From: Dastarcus helophoroides
Lineage: Eukaryota > Arthropoda > Insecta > Coleoptera > Bothrideridae
Reading direction: 5' to 3'
NCBI GenBank assembly: GCA_028583605.1
Contig: CM053326.1
Coordinates: forward strand, 49,660,159-49,724,158
Length of the DNA: 64,000 bases
Shown: in pieces, positions 20,345-33,240 of the stretch
How positions within the stretch are numbered: the stretch's first letter is position 1
How the letters are laid out: every line of letters starts with the position of its first letter
Notes under the pieces: generated by a model
Database searches by the model: none
What the model was told of the DNA's origin: nothing
The model's input: only the letters and a program-made list of their open reading frames with translations
Position numbers and translations under genes: made by a program

Positions 20345-20905
20345 GTGCACCCTCCATCGCCTCCTCCGACACCGCCCCGTCTGCAGAGGCCACCGCCACC
20401 TCCCCTGGCACCGACGACGATTACGAAACAGCCACAGGCCTCCTTCAGCAAAGATCCTCCGGCAGCAGCGTGCATCGCTCGAACGTCTATCGTGTGTCCC
20501 GAGTGCGGTAGATGTAGGTGCGCGTCATGCCAACAGCCGAAGCCGCTGCCGCAGCGGTGGGTGTGCCGCAACGGTTGTCTTTTATCAGCGGACAGCATCA
20601 TCGACTACGCGTCCTGTTTGTGCTGCGTCAAAGCGATTTTCTATCACTGTTCGGAATCAGATGGTGGTGAGAGTTGTGCGGACGAACCTTGCGGATGTGG
20701 GTCTCACAAAAGGTACGCCAGATGGGGTTGTTTGGGTGCCTTGTCGTGCGTATTACCCTGTTTATGGCTGTATTGGCCGTTGCGCGGTTGTAAGAGAGCA
20801 GTCGAGATGTGTTATGCGAGGCATTCGAGGGCTGGATGTCGATGTCGTCCACCTTTACCCACCCCCGAGAAAAGGCTGTTGGACTCTGTCAGCCCGGACT
20901 TTTGA
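20345..20905 (+). CDS. spry: Sprouty, coding exon 2 (residues 88-273, Cys-rich domain, stop)
   Basis: This exon carries a proline-rich linker (88-112), ITKQP (113-117) shared with fly Spry, and the Sprouty cysteine-rich domain at about 138-254: CPECGRCRC, LPQRWVC, SADSIIDYASCLCCVKAIFY, CADEPCGC, LPCLWLYWPLRGC, AGCRCR. This domain directs membrane targeting and partner binding in the family. The end TPEKRLLDS matches the fly C-terminus. The first codon after the acceptor is GTG (Val88), in phase with exon 1, so GTG is not a start. Two usually conserved cysteines are replaced: CLC is CLL (Leu167), and the LCEKC-type pair reads AVEMC (Val240). TGA stop at 20903-20905. Confidence 0.95.
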   Translation: MHPPSPPPTPPRLQRPPPPPLAPTTITKQPQASFSKDPPAAACIARTSIVCPECGRCRCASCQQPKPLPQRWVCRNGCLLSADSIIDYASCLCCVKAIFYHCSESDGGESCADEPCGCGSHKRYARWGCLGALSCVLPCLWLYWPLRGCKRAVEMCYARHSRAGCRCRPPLPTPEKRLLDSVSPDF

Positions 20906-21835
20906 AATTGTGCGCGAGTGTGCCGATTCCCTACAGCGCGTTGATTCTAAGAAACAGCGCGCTGGGTCTCTGATAAGGACGCGATCATTGCGCCAAATTG
21001 GCCTGTGGTGATTCTCCCTGCTGACACCACTGCTGCGACTGTCTAAGTGTACCTACTACTATACGTTATACGGGGCGTTTCTAACCAAACGAAGTAGCAT
21101 TTTTCTGTCTCCTATTCAAAATTCAGATAGCTATTTTCAAACGGCATCTATCTTATGAAGTTACAAATGACTTAAATGAAAATCAGCAACAGTTTTCACG
21201 TTTTAGATGTTTCGAGATCGTAAAATTTAAAATCGAAAAACCAACAATTTTTGTGACAGTTACAGAAAATTCGTGTTACCGTTACAATCAGAGACTAAAT
21301 AGACTGAACGTAACAGGGTAAGCAGTGAAGGCAGTTGAAAGCCTAGCGAAAGCCTAGCTTGCAACGTTCTCTTATTATTTCACAGACCTCTGCGAAGATA
21401 GTATCGGTTTTTTTTTAAGAAAATAGGCTATAAATATGAGGAAATGTATTGTGGAACATTGTCGAAACCTCAGAGAACACATTAGTGAAGGAAAATCAAG
21501 AGTTTTATTCTTTGGATAGGTAAACAAAATATATAAATATTCAATTATTGGCATGCGCGCGTCACCGTTTCACTGTAATCATCACGTGTTTACAGCACCG
21601 GCTTAACAATATTGCACACAGGCGTCGCGTTTAATCTAAATTGTTAGAACCATTACGCGGCAAGTTTCGTATTTATAAATTTTACTTAATCCGGCCATGT
21701 CAACGAGTAGTGGGATGCAGCGCCTTACTTCCCCGGATTTTACATTCAGCGGTTCACATGTTACGAGATTAAAACGTTCATTCTATTTAGTCTCTAGTTA
21801 CAATAGTATATTGTGCATCTAGTAATAAAAGCAAT
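20906..21835 (+). other. spry: Probable spry 3' UTR
   Basis: Unique sequence after the stop with no transposon. The first clear AATAAA lies at 21824-21829, giving a 3' UTR of about 0.93 kb if used. Extent is inferred. Confidence 0.5.
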
Positions 21836-22029
21836 TCCCCAACGACGATGCAAATTGTGGCCGAGGCGTTAGCCGAGACTAACAAACATCGAAATGCGTG
21901 AGTGTGCTTTTACTAGGAGGTATACATACTATTTTTTTTTAAATCACAATATTTCTTAAATGAAGGAATTTTCATAAATTCATTTTTCTTTGTTTAAATG
22001 TTCTCTGTCTCGTCTTTGCGATGTTTCGT

Positions 22030-22365
22030 TAATTCCATTCCTGGTGATTGGTACTTTCTTTGCCAGTTGCTTCTTACAGACGTCTAAATTTTCAGTTACC
22101 TCAGTACAGGATATACTTCTTCCCGGATTGGACCGTGTCAAAGAACTACTAAAAGTGTTCGACGATTCAGTAGTTTCAGTAGTTCTTTGACACGGTCCAA
22201 TCCCGGAAGAAGTATATCCTGACTGGCTCTGGTCGTGGAAGCCTTCTTTATCATTTTTAATTACCTCTTTTTTGCCATTCCTTAACAAAAAAAGAGATAA
22301 CTGAAAATTTAGACGTCTGTAAGAAGCAACTGGCGAAAAAAATGCCAATCAGCAGGAATGAAATT
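22030..22365. mobile_element. Foldback made of Penelope-like ends
   Basis: Outer arms GCCAGTTGCTTCTTACAGAC and GTCTAAATTTTCAGTTA appear at 22062-22100 and inverted at 22300-22340. Inside are inverted copies of GGATATACTTCTTCC and AAGAACTACTAAAAGTG. The hammerhead segment is deleted at the centre. Confidence 0.75.
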
Positions 22366-22770
22366 TTTCTCTGTCATTCAATTTTCTATGAAATCGTTTC
22401 CTTGACAATTTGTTTCTTGTTACTCGGCTCGAGAAAGTTTTCTCGACCTGTGTCTAGGGCGGAAAAACCTCGAACTGTTTTCTGATGGTTTTCTGACTGC
22501 TGTTGCTGCTAACCTAGCTGCTGGTGGTTCTTCAGCAAGGGACTAAAGCATTGGAATCGTGTATTTTGGGGTCTGAAACTGCATCGACAAAGTAGGCATT
22601 CTCATTAATTCAGAAAAGCATCATAGATCGCTATTGTCTATTATTTGGGCCTTTTTATTTAAAAAAGGATGATAAATGCGAAGTTATAAACTAATTTGAA
22701 TTTTTGATCCAGGAATCGAATAAATTTTAAACGTCAGATGCAATTTTACGTATGTTTTGGTTGGGTAGTA
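22366..22770. other. Unique spacer
   Basis: Nothing recognised. Confidence 0.35.
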
Positions 22771-22889
22771 ACTTCTAATAAAATTTAGGTTGAATATCTA
22801 ATAAAATTTAGGTTGAATATCTAATAAAATTTAAGTTGAATATCTAATAAAATTTAGGTTAAATATCAAATAAAATTTAGGTTGAATAT
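22771..22889. repeat. 22-bp tandem repeat, 5 copies
   Basis: The unit is CTAATAAAATTTAGGTTGAATAT with one or two changes per copy. Confidence 0.93.
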
Positions 22890-23119
22890 TTCTTACATTC
22901 ATTATTTCAATTTTTTTGTTGCCTAAACGTTTTTAAAACGAAAGGAAATACCAAGATCTTTTTTTTAAACAATGAGACACTTTACCTATCAGATTGAAAT
23001 AAAAATAACTCTTCTAATGAATATTAAAGGAATGCTGATGTAGAATTTTGAAACTTTATATGGCAACTTCTAGCGGCTCAGGACATCATTACTTTCTTAT
23101 GTTCTAATTTTGAAAATCA

Positions 23120-24650
23120 CTGAAATACCTATCAAGCCCACTATATTTCTATGGGACCAATGGCAATAAACCTAATTCGGTCCTAATCGGTAACTGGTCT
23201 ATACTAATGCACAGACCAATATATTTGAACATTTATTAGATTCGACGTTTGGCAACCATTCCGAATCTAATAAATGTTCAAATCTATTGGTCTGTGCATT
23301 AGAATTCTTGTCTTCTGGGAAATTTTTCCTAGAGAGCAACCGCTTCGCTAGGTGGCAGTGTTTCAACTATTGGTAGTTCAGCTACCTATGATTCGCCACT
23401 ATACACGCCGCCGCGAGGGCTGCATGAATTTGTAGTCTAGGTTGCATTCTACTTGCATGCGACATTGTTGGCGGTGGCCTTAGTATCTCTATGGGCGAAA
23501 GGTGACGGTAGTACTAAGAAATCACACGCTTGACGTCCGTGAATTCTTTAGTACTTACTTGTCGGAACATTTGTTAGCATTCGAGTTGGATATACCAAAC
23601 TGACGAGATCTAAAAAGATCAAAACCGGATTTGGTTTCCAAACTTCAAATCTAATAACTGTTCAGATCTATTGGTCCGTGCATTAGAATCCTTGTCTTCT
23701 GGGAAATTTTTTCTAGAGAGCAACCGCTTCGCTAGGTGGCAGTGTTTCAGCTGTTGGCAGTGTTTCAGCTGTTGGCAGTGTTTCAGCTGTTGGCAGTTCA
23801 GCTACCTACGATTCGCCATTATACACGCCGCCTCGAGGGCTGCATGAATTTGTAGTCTAGGTTGCATTCTACTTGCATACGATATTGTTGGCGGTGGCCT
23901 TAGTATCTATATGGGCTAAAGTGACGGAAGTACTAAGAAATCACACGCTTGACGTCCGTGAATTCTTTAGTACTAACTTGTCGGAACATTTGTTAGCATT
24001 CGAGTTGGATATACCAAACTGACGAGATCTAAAAAGATCGAAACCGGTATTTGGTTTCCAAACTTCGAAACTAATAAATGTTCAAACCTATTGGTCTGTG
24101 CATTAGAATCCTTGTCTTCTGGGAAATTTTTCCTAGAGAGCAACCGCTTCGCTAGGTGGCAGTGTTTCAGCTGCTGGCAGTTCAGCTACCTACGATTCGC
24201 CATTATACACGCCGCGTGGAGGGCTGCATGAATTTTTTTATTCTAGGTTGCATTCTACTTGCATACGACATTGTTGGCGGTGGCCTTAGTATCTCTATGG
24301 ACCAAAGGTGACGGTAGTACTAAGAAATCACACACTTGACGTCCGTGCATTCCTTAGTACTTACTTATCGGAACATTTGTTACCATACGAGTTGGATATA
24401 CCAAACTGACGAATTCTAACAAGATCGAAACCGAATTTGGTTTCCAAACTTCGTATCTAATAAATGTTCAAACCTATTGGTCTGTGCATTAGAATCCTTG
24501 TCTTCTGGGAAATTTTTCTTAGAGAGCAACCGCTTCGCTAGGTGGCAGTGTTTCAACTGTTGGTAGTTCAACTACCTATGATTCACTATACACGCCGCCT
24601 CGGGGACTCCATGAATTTGTAGTCTAGGTTGCATTCTGCTTGCATAAAAC
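23120..24650 (+). repeat. R390 array, inverted junction then three monomers
   Basis: It starts with an inverted half-copy (23213-23300, CAGACCAATA...AACATTTATTAGATTCG and its inverse), then monomers with cores near 23600, 24019 and 24406, about 385-420 bp apart. A GGCAGTGTTTCAGCTGTT unit is triplicated at about 23738-23790. No coding potential. Confidence 0.92.
24013..24055 (+). ncRNA. Hammerhead-type ribozyme, complete (R390)
   Basis: Stem I ACCAAA (24013-24018)/TTTGGT (24050-24055) is perfect. CTGACGA (24019-24025), stem II GATCT/AGATC with loop AAAA, GAAA (24040-24043), stem III ACCGGT (24043-24048), cleavage base A24049. The neighbours are damaged: the copy at 23600 has AAAA for GAAA, and the one at 24406 has a changed stem II and stem III. 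Confidence 0.85.
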
Positions 24651-26879
24651 TGGTCTATAGTCAAGTTCACATTTCCTCTTTGTTATGCTATGAAATTCAG
24701 AAGAACGTTTCACGGGTTTCAGTTTTGGATAGTATAACTTTCATAATTAGTTAAGCAACCGATCTATTTGCCCCTGTAATAAAAATAAGAGGTATTTCCT
24801 ATAAAACCATACATTTCGGATATTTTATTTTATTTGTTTCCTATCAAACATTTAAATATTAATATAGACATATGTGACTTATTTTTAAAAATTCTAACAA
24901 GTTTCAATTTTATAAATGAAACATGTCATTATTATAGCCTTTATGCGGACGAAAAATTCACAATAAAATGTTGAGTCTTGTTAAACTGAAAACTCTAGCA
25001 AGATATAAATAAAAATGTGAAAAACATTTTATAAATCATTAAATTTCACATCATGGTGCATATTTGAGAAAAAACTCAATCAAAAATAGTCTTTTGTGTC
25101 TTCTACAACGCTCCCCACTTTTTTATTAATAAAGCAGACCTTTACGCCAGAAAAACGCATTTTTTTTTCGTTTGGTTGGAAAACTGTGTAGATTATTAAT
25201 TTATTTTTGTAAATAACTAAGTGTAACTGTTTAAAACGATATTCCGTGCTTATTGCGTTCATCTCCTGATCAAGAGCGAGGTATAAAATGTTGACAACTG
25301 ATTTTCAATTTCCTTGATTGGGGGAGTTGGCAAAATCGCGGCTCTCCAGTATTATCTAGTCCTCTGCGCTAAAATGTCGTCTTCATATTCTCGACAGACC
25401 TCTTAATTCATCGTACAATCAGGTGTTGTGTCGACTTAAATAATTTATTTTGACAAAGAGCTTTTCAAAAGGACTCCGATAAGAGGAGTTGTGTAAGGGT
25501 TGGTCGAATTGAAAGTGTACGTACAAAGGGGGGAAACTTATTTATTATTTATTAAATTGATACCTCCATGTTTCTTATTAAAACGAACTACGATTGTTAT
25601 GGATCTGAAAAAAAGACTGATACAATTAGTTCTTTTGAAACAGCTTATTTCGAATTAAGTGTATTTGTAACGTCTGATTGTACTTAACTAGTCCAGAATT
25701 TTGAAGACGATTCATGAAGTTGTAATGAGTGAGCGTATCAGAATGTATACCGAAGTAGATTTTAACGTAATAACTAAGACAATCTGTGATCAGATGTATA
25801 CGGTTTATTTATTTTAATTAATACTTTTCTGTCATTGTCATGTACGAATTTTATAAATTATCAAAGAAATTAGATTTAACTAGAAAGTGTATTGTGATGC
25901 TTGGAAATTTATAAATGGGTGTATTTTTTCTCTGTCTATTTATTTGGTAAAAATTTGAAAATATAAAGGACCACAGGTTGTTTTAGTAAAACTGAAATAT
26001 TATTTTTTTTCGATAATGTTTCAGTATTATTAGTTTATAACTCAACTCCAAAAAACTATTCAGATTTCTTTTACTGTTAATACTGTTAATATAAATTTTT
26101 ATTGAAAAGCACCCTATTGTAAAAATTAAAATGTTTAGTGATTTAATTTTACATCTTTATGATAATTTGAAGCAGACTGTGATAAAAAGTTTATATGTGC
26201 TTTATGTACACAACCAAGGGATCATACATTGAGTTTAGGTATTCAAAACAAATACGCTTCCAGGTGAAACTTACCATATAAAAGTAGCAGGTACTAGAAT
26301 TTTTTCTGGACTATTTACTAAACTTTTAACATATTTAACAATCTAATAACTTGTACTATGTAATACTATGTAGTATGTAATACACTAGTCCTACAACTCT
26401 TAATGTATAGTTCCCTAATTGGTTGTGTTTTTTTACCACTAAATAATTCAATAAATTTCTTGTGTCTGTATTACAATTTACTTCGGTAGTTTATGTTTGT
26501 ATATGGAGTTGTACTCTCACAAATTGTGCCAAAAGGCGCCAAAAGCTCTATAGCTATTGTATACTTGTACATATAAAAAATCTGTAATATTATATTATCT
26601 AATGTTAATAACATCAACGTTATATATTATATGTTGTTTCACTTTCCAACACAACACGCGATACCCATCAAAAAGATCATATTTTCTACCAAGGAAGTAT
26701 GAAATTATATTGTATTGACAAATATTAGTTCTCGCTAAGCCTTGTAATTCAATGCAAAATGGCAAAAAAACTTTCCCCTTGCTACTGACTGCGAGTTTTA
26801 TTGGTTTGGTTAACTAATAAAGTGTTACAGTCGATCAGAAGATTCCACCTAACTGCAGCGTTCCATGGTATAAGTTTGA
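24651..26879. other. Long unique AT-rich region
   Basis: No gene, repeat or RNA recognised. Short ORFs (60 codons) look random. Confidence 0.4.
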
Positions 26880-27003
26880 ATTTTGGTGGAACCGATTGGT
26901 CCTTGGTTATCTTCAAAAATTGAAATACAGAACTTGTCCCCTGAAACCAAGAAAGATTAAAAAACACAACGCGTTTCGACAGCCAAGCTGTCATCTTCAA
27001 AAA
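26880..27003 (-). mobile_element. FB element, left arm only
   Basis: It runs from TTTTGGTGGAACCGATTGG to CGTTTCGACAGCCAAGCTG and TCATCTTCAAAAAG; the sequence between ACACAAC and GCGTTTCG is deleted. Confidence 0.85.
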
Positions 27004-27299
27004 GATAAGTTTTGATCAAAATTTGACCACAAACGATCAAATTTTTTGTATCGTAGTAAATCTCGATATTTTTTGGTGATATGTTGAACTTTAGTTGCAC
27101 AAGAAAACCGCTAAATAATTACGTTAATGACATGGATCAGATTGCTTAATTTTTATTTGAGAAGTTACCCAACTTTCGAATCTATGAGCGATAGTAATTT
27201 TGAACGTACTTATTTTCTTTTAAGTCTTCTTCCTTGTTGCTTGAAAAGATTCACGAGTGCGAAGAGGTAAGTATGAAATTTTAACATTGTGATATGTAG

Positions 27300-27405
27300 G
27301 GCTACGAACCGGAACCCGAAAAAGAAATCGTTATTTTTGTAGGAACGAAAACCGGAACAGAACAGGAAAAAATTCCAGTTTATTCCGGTTCGTTGAATTT
27401 GTATG
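27300..27405. repeat. CCGGAAC-rich module
   Basis: Words such as GAACCGGAAC, GAAAACCGGAAC and ATTCCGGTTCG recur in both orientations. A close relative is at 45846-45970 (shared GGTTCGTTGAATTTGTAT then CTTAAAATAAT), and a related module is at 38878-39005. Confidence 0.75.
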
Positions 27406-28020
27406 TTCTTAAAATAATGTTTACTCTAAAGTTTGAGAATTTCTTAGAAATTTCCTTTTCAAAATTTTACACAAATTCATGCAACTTTCATCTCAAAATT
27501 ACGAGTTTACGTTGAAAGTCCTATTAGAAATTTACAATTACCACTCTTTTTAAGAAAATGTTGATTTTATTCTCACAATTTCGAGCCAAATTGGATTTTA
27601 AGTTTTATAACTTGAATATTCTTTTTTTAAAATTTTCGGCTGTTAAAATTTGGACCTTTTTCTCGTAATATTTCTTTTCTTTTCCCAAAATTTCGAGTTT
27701 AAAATACAAATTTTATGTGCTATTGTAAATATGGACTCAAGCAGTGGAGTCTTTTACATTGAAGCCCAGTTTCCTGGCAATTTTATTAGCAAATTCGAAT
27801 TTTTCCGAAAATTCCAACTTTTTCTTCCGAATAAACATTCAAAATTTGTTTCCCTCCGACTCGAATACGCAAAAGAAGATAGTCGGCCAGCAAATTCTGA
27901 CTTTTTCTCAAATTTCACCCAGTTTTCTAAATTTCAACAAAATTTAACCCTTAAGAGATTCCGAATTTTTATTCAATTTGTCTTCAGAATTTTAAACTCT
28001 CTCGAAATTTTGATCTTTTG
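27406..28020. repeat. AAATTTCGA-type low-complexity sequence
   Basis: Diverged repeats of words like AAAATTTCGA and TTTTTCTCGAAATTT. Open frames here (123 codons at 27650-28021) reflect composition, not a gene. Confidence 0.6.
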
Positions 28021-30240
28021 AAACTATGAAATTTCGCATTTTTTTCGCAACTCCTTTTTTGAAATTTCGATTTTTTTCTCGAAATTTGTCGTTATTTGGA
28101 AATGTCGATATTTTAAGTCTCTCTATTTTCAAAATTACGTCTTTATCTTTCTTCCTTGACATTCTTCATAAAGAGTATTCTCAAAATTTGACTATATTTT
28201 GTCAAAATTTTAAATTCAACGCGAAATATCCATTTTTATTTGTTAACATTTTCTACTTTCATAACTTCTTTTTCGAAATTTCGATTTTTTCCTCGAAATC
28301 TGTCGTTCTTTGGAAATTTTGATATTTTTTTAAGTCTCTCTATTTTCAAAATTACGGCTTTACCTCAACTTCTTCCTTGACATTCTTCATAAAGAGTATT
28401 CTCAAAATTTGACTATATTTACTCAAAATTTTAAATTCAAGGCGAAATATCCATTTTTATTTGTTAACATTTTCTACTTTCATAACTTCTTTTTCGAAAT
28501 TTCGATTTTTTCCTCGAAATTTGTCGTTCTTTGGAAATTTTGATATTTTTTTAAGTCTTTCTATTTTCAAAATTACGGCTTTACCTCAACTTCTTCCTTG
28601 ACATTCTTCATAAAGAGTATTCTCAAAATTTGACTATATTTACTCAAAATTTTCCATTTTTTTTTCTCAAAATTTTGCACTTTCATAACTTCTTATTTGA
28701 AATTTCGATTTTTTTATTCGAAATTTGTCGTTATTTTGAAGTTTCGATAATTTTTTAAATCCGTCTATTTTAGAAATTACGTCTTTACCTCAACCTTTCC
28801 TTGATATTCTTCATAAAGAGTGTTCTCAAAACTGGACTATATTTACTCAAAATTTTAAATTCAACGCGAAATATCCATTTTTTTTTCTCAAAATTTTGTA
28901 CTCTCATAACTTCTTTTTCGAAATTTCGATTTTTTTCTCGAAATTTGTCGTTATTTGAAAATTTCGATATTTTTTTAAGTCTCTCTCTGTTTTCAAAATT
29001 ACGGCTTTACCTCAACTTCTTCCTTGACATTCTTTATAAACAGTATTCTCAAAATTTGACTATATTTACTCAAAATTTTAAATTCAACGCGAAAAATCCT
29101 TTTTTTCCCCCAAATTTTGCACTTTCATAACTTTTTATTTGAAATTTCGATTTTTTTATTCAAAATTTGTCCTTATTTGGAAATTTCGATAATTTTTTAA
29201 ATCCGTCTATTTTCGAAATTACGGCTTTACCTACCTTTCCTTTGACATTCTTCATAAAGAGTGTTCTCAAAATTAGACTATATTTATTCAAAATTTTAAA
29301 TTCAACACGAAATATCCATTTTTTTTCTCAAAATTTTGCACTTTCACAACTTCTTTTTTGAAATTTCGATTTTTTTCTCGAAATTTGCCGTTTATTTGAA
29401 AATTTCGATATTTTTTTAAGTCTCTATTTTCAAAATTATGTCTTTACCTCAACTTCTTCCTTGACATTCTTCATAAAGAGTATTCTCAAAATTTAACTAT
29501 AATTTCTCAAAATTTTAAATTTAACGCGAAATATCCATTTTTTTTTCTCAAAATTTTTGTACTTTCATAACTTCTTTTTCGAAATTTCTATTTTTTTCTT
29601 GAAATTTGTCATTATTTGGAAATTTCGATAATTTTTTAAATCCGTCTATTTTCGACATTACGTCTTTACCGCAACCTTTCCTTGACATTCTTTATAAAGA
29701 GTTTTCTCAAAATTTGACTATATTTTCTCAAAATTTTAAATACAACGCGAAATATCCATTTTTTTTCTCAAAATTTTGTACTTTCATAACTTCTTTTTCG
29801 AAATTTCGATTTTTTTCTCGAAATTTGTCGTTATTTGGAAATTTCGATCATTTTTTAAATCGGTCTATTTTTGAAATTACGGCTTTACCTCAACCTTTCC
29901 TTGATATTCTTCATAAATGCATTCGCTTGTCTAATAGCCTTCCGCAAAACATAGATATATTTCTTGACAATTTAAGTTCTCCGCGTATAAAAAGACAGTT
30001 ACTTAGAGTTACGTAGTATTGTTATTCAATAAATTAATATTAGTTCTGTACACCAAATTATTGGATTCCTTTTATTTTATTTTTATTTCTGTTATTTTTA
30101 TTTATTAGGATTCTTTATTTGTTATACATTTTCTTTTTTTATGTAATACCATTTAAATTATTAGGTTCTTATTTTTATCATGCTATATTTTTAAGTATGT
30201 AGGTATTTTTCCACTATAGACTTAAGTCTGTTGGAACGAG

Positions 30241-30275
<35 letters not shown>

Positions 30276-32815
30276 AGAGTGTTCTCAAAACTGGACTATA
30301 TTTACTCAAAATTTTAAATTCAACGCGAAATATCCATTTTTTTCCCCAAATTTTGTACTCTCATAACTTCTTTTTCGAAATTTCGATTTTTTTCTCGAAA
30401 TTTGTCGCTATTTGGAAATTTCGATATTTTTGTAAGTCTCTCTCTGTTTTCAAAATTACGGCTTTACCTCAACTTCTTCCTTGACATTCTTTATAAAGAG
30501 TATTCTCAAAATTTGACTATATTTACTCAAAATTTTAAATTCAACGCGAAATATCCATTTTTTTTTCTCAAAATTTTGCACTTTCGTAACTTCTTATTTG
30601 AAACTTCGACTTTTTTATTCGAAATTTGTCCTTATTTGGAAATTTCGATAATTTTTTAAATCCGTCTATTTTCGAAATTACGTCTTTACCTCAACCTTTC
30701 CTTGACATTCTTTATAAAGAGTTTTCTCAAAATTTGACTATATTTTCTCAAAATTTTAAATTCAACGCGAAATATCCATTTTTTTTTCTCAAAATTTTGC
30801 ACTTTCATAACTTCTTTTTTGAAATTTCGATTTTTTTCTCGAAATTTGTCGTTATTTGGAAATTTCGATATTTTTTTAAATCCGTCTATTTTTGAAATTA
30901 CGGCTTTACCTCAACCTTTCCTTTGACATTTTTCGTAAAGAGTGTTCCCAAAATTAGACTATATTTAGTCAAAATTTTAAATTCAACTCGAAATATCGAT
31001 TTTTTTTTCTCAAAATTTTCTACTTTCATAACTTCTTTTTCGAAATTTAGATTTTTTTCTCGAAATTTGTCGTCATTTGGAAATTTTTTTAAGTTTCTCT
31101 CTGTTTTCAAAATTACGGCTTTACCTCAACTTCTTCCTTGACATTCTTCATAAAGAGTATTCTCAAAATTTGACTATATTTATTCAAAATTTTAAATTCA
31201 ACGCGAAATATCCATTTTTTTTTCTCAAAATTTTGTACTTTCATAACTTCTTTTTTGAAATTTCGATTTTTTTCTCTAAATTTGTCGTTATTTGGAAAGT
31301 TCGATATTTTTTTAAGTCTCTCTAATTTCAAAATTACGTCTTTACCTCAACTTCTTCCTTGACATTCTTCATAAAGAGTATTCTCAAAATTTGACTATAA
31401 TTTCTCAAAATTTTAAATTTAACATGAAATATCCATTTTTTTCTCAAAATTTTGCACTTTCATAACTTCTTTGAAATTTCGATTTTTTTTCTCGAAATTT
31501 GTTGTTATTTGGAAATTTCGATATTTTTTTAAGTCTCTCTCTGTTTTCAAAATTACGGCTTTACCTCAACTTCTTCCTTGAGATTCTTTATAAAGAGTAT
31601 TCTCAAAATTTGACTATAATTTCTCAAAATTTGAAATTCAACGCGAAATATCCATTTTTTTTCTCAAAATTTTGCACTTTCACAACTTCTTTTTTGAAAT
31701 TTCGATTTTTTTCTCGAAATTTGTCGTTATTTGAAAATTTCGATATTTTTTTAAGTCTCTCTAGTTTCAAAATTATGTCTTTACCTCAACTTCTTCCTTG
31801 ACATTCTTCATAAAGAGTATTCTCAAAATTTGACTATAATTTCTCAAAATTTTAAATTTAACGTGAAATATCCATTTTTTTTCTCAAAATTTTGCACTTT
31901 CATAACTTCTTCTTTGAAATTTCAATTTTTTTTCTCGAAATTTGTCGTTATTTGAAAATTTCGATATTTTTTTAAGTCTCTCTATTTTCAAAATTATGTC
32001 TTTACCTCAACTTCTTTCTTGACATTCTTCATAAAGAGTATTCTCAAAATTTGACTATAATTTCTCAAAATTTTAAATGTAACGTGAAATATCCATTTTT
32101 TTTTCTCAAAATTTTGCACTTTCACAACTTCTTTTTTGAAATTTCGATTTTTTTCTCGAAATTTGTCGTTATTTGGAAATTTCGATATTTTTTTAAGTCT
32201 CTCTAATTTCAAAATTACGTCTTTACCTCAACTTCTTCCTTGACATTCTTCATAAAGAGTGTTCTCAAATGTTGACTATAATATCTCAAAATTTTAAATT
32301 CAACGCGAAATATCCATTTTTTTTCTCAAAATTTTGCACTTTCACTTCTTTTTTGAAATTTCGATTTTTTTCTCGAAATTTGTCGTTATTTGGAAATTTC
32401 GATATTTTTTTAAGTCTCTCTCTGTTTTCAAAATTACGGCTTTACCTCAACTTCTTCCTTGACATTCTTCATAAAGAGTATTCTCAAAATTTGACTATAA
32501 TTTCTCAAAATCTTAAATTCAACGCGAAATATCCATTTTTTTTTCTCAAAAATTTTGTACTTTCATAACTCCTTTTCCGAAATTTCGATTTTTTTCTCGA
32601 AATTTGTCGTTATTTGGAAATTTCGATAATTTTTTAAATCCGTCTATTTTCGAAATTACGGCTTTACCTCAACCTCTACCTTAACATTCTTTATAAAGAG
32701 TGTTCTCAAAATTAGACTATATTACTCAAAATTTTAAATTCAACGCCAAATATCCATTTTTTTTTTCTCAAAATTTTGTACTTTCGTCATCAAAATTTGT
32801 CTTTTTTCGGAATTT
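28021..32815. repeat. ~220-bp tandem array, about 20 copies
   Basis: The unit holds GAAATTTCGATTTTTTTCTC, TTGTCGTTATTTGGAAATTT, AAAATTACGGCTTTACCTC, CCTTGACATTCTTCATAAAG and CAACGCGAAATATCCATTT. The TAAAGAGTATTCTC marker recurs every 215-225 bp from 28168 to 32690. Many long open frames on both strands are a side effect of the repeat. Confidence 0.92.
29918..30276 (+). mobile_element. 5'-truncated LINE inserted in the tandem array
   Basis: About 30 codons of a C-terminal reverse-transcriptase ORF remain (29918-30016), including NSLP, a motif near the end of many LINE ORF2 proteins. Then comes a 3' UTR ending in (TAAA)n. The target ATAAA sits on both sides, and the array continues at 30277 in register. 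The family cannot be assigned from so little. Confidence 0.75.
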
Positions 32816-32821
32816 CGACTA

Positions 32822-33091
32822 CAGTCGACTCCCGCTAAAGTTGCGTCCGTTAAAGTTGCACGCTCATTAAAGTTGATACGACCGTTAAAGTTACGCGGAT
32901 ATTCCCCCACTCTAACACTTTCGAACAACGAACTGGACTTCAGCGTTTTAGCGCCACTTTTGAATAACCCACTCAACCCCACAAGGAGCAATCAAACGTA
33001 TATATCTTTCGACAATGGTAGGGATTACGGGGAGTAACAACTTTAACAGTCGATCCAGTACGGTAACTGCAACTTTAGCGGAAGTCTACTG
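32822..33091. mobile_element. pogo/Tigger-like MITE, 270 bp
   Basis: Terminal inverted repeats CAGTCGACTCCCGCTAAAGT and its inverse (with two changes) are flanked by TA on both sides (32820-32821, 33092-33093). GTTAAAGTTGC-type words repeat just inside. No transposase. Confidence 0.82.
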
Positions 33092-33240
33092 TATTTTGTT
33101 TTTCAAAATTTGCCCTTTTTTAATTTTGACTTTATTATGAAAAATCCACATTTGGATTTCTGTGTAAAAATTCTATTTCTTGTTCTGGAAATTTGTTATT
33201 GTTCTCGAAATGTCGATAATTAGCTTTATTTCTTTACTTT

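Noticed and set aside
20345..20347. GTG at 20345 as a start codon
   Set aside because: It is the first codon after a splice acceptor and continues exon 1 in phase.
28026..32568. Many 70-136-codon ORFs on both strands (PFFFSKFC-type)
   Set aside because: They are translations of the ~220-bp tandem repeat, open because of composition, with no start, domain or codon signal.
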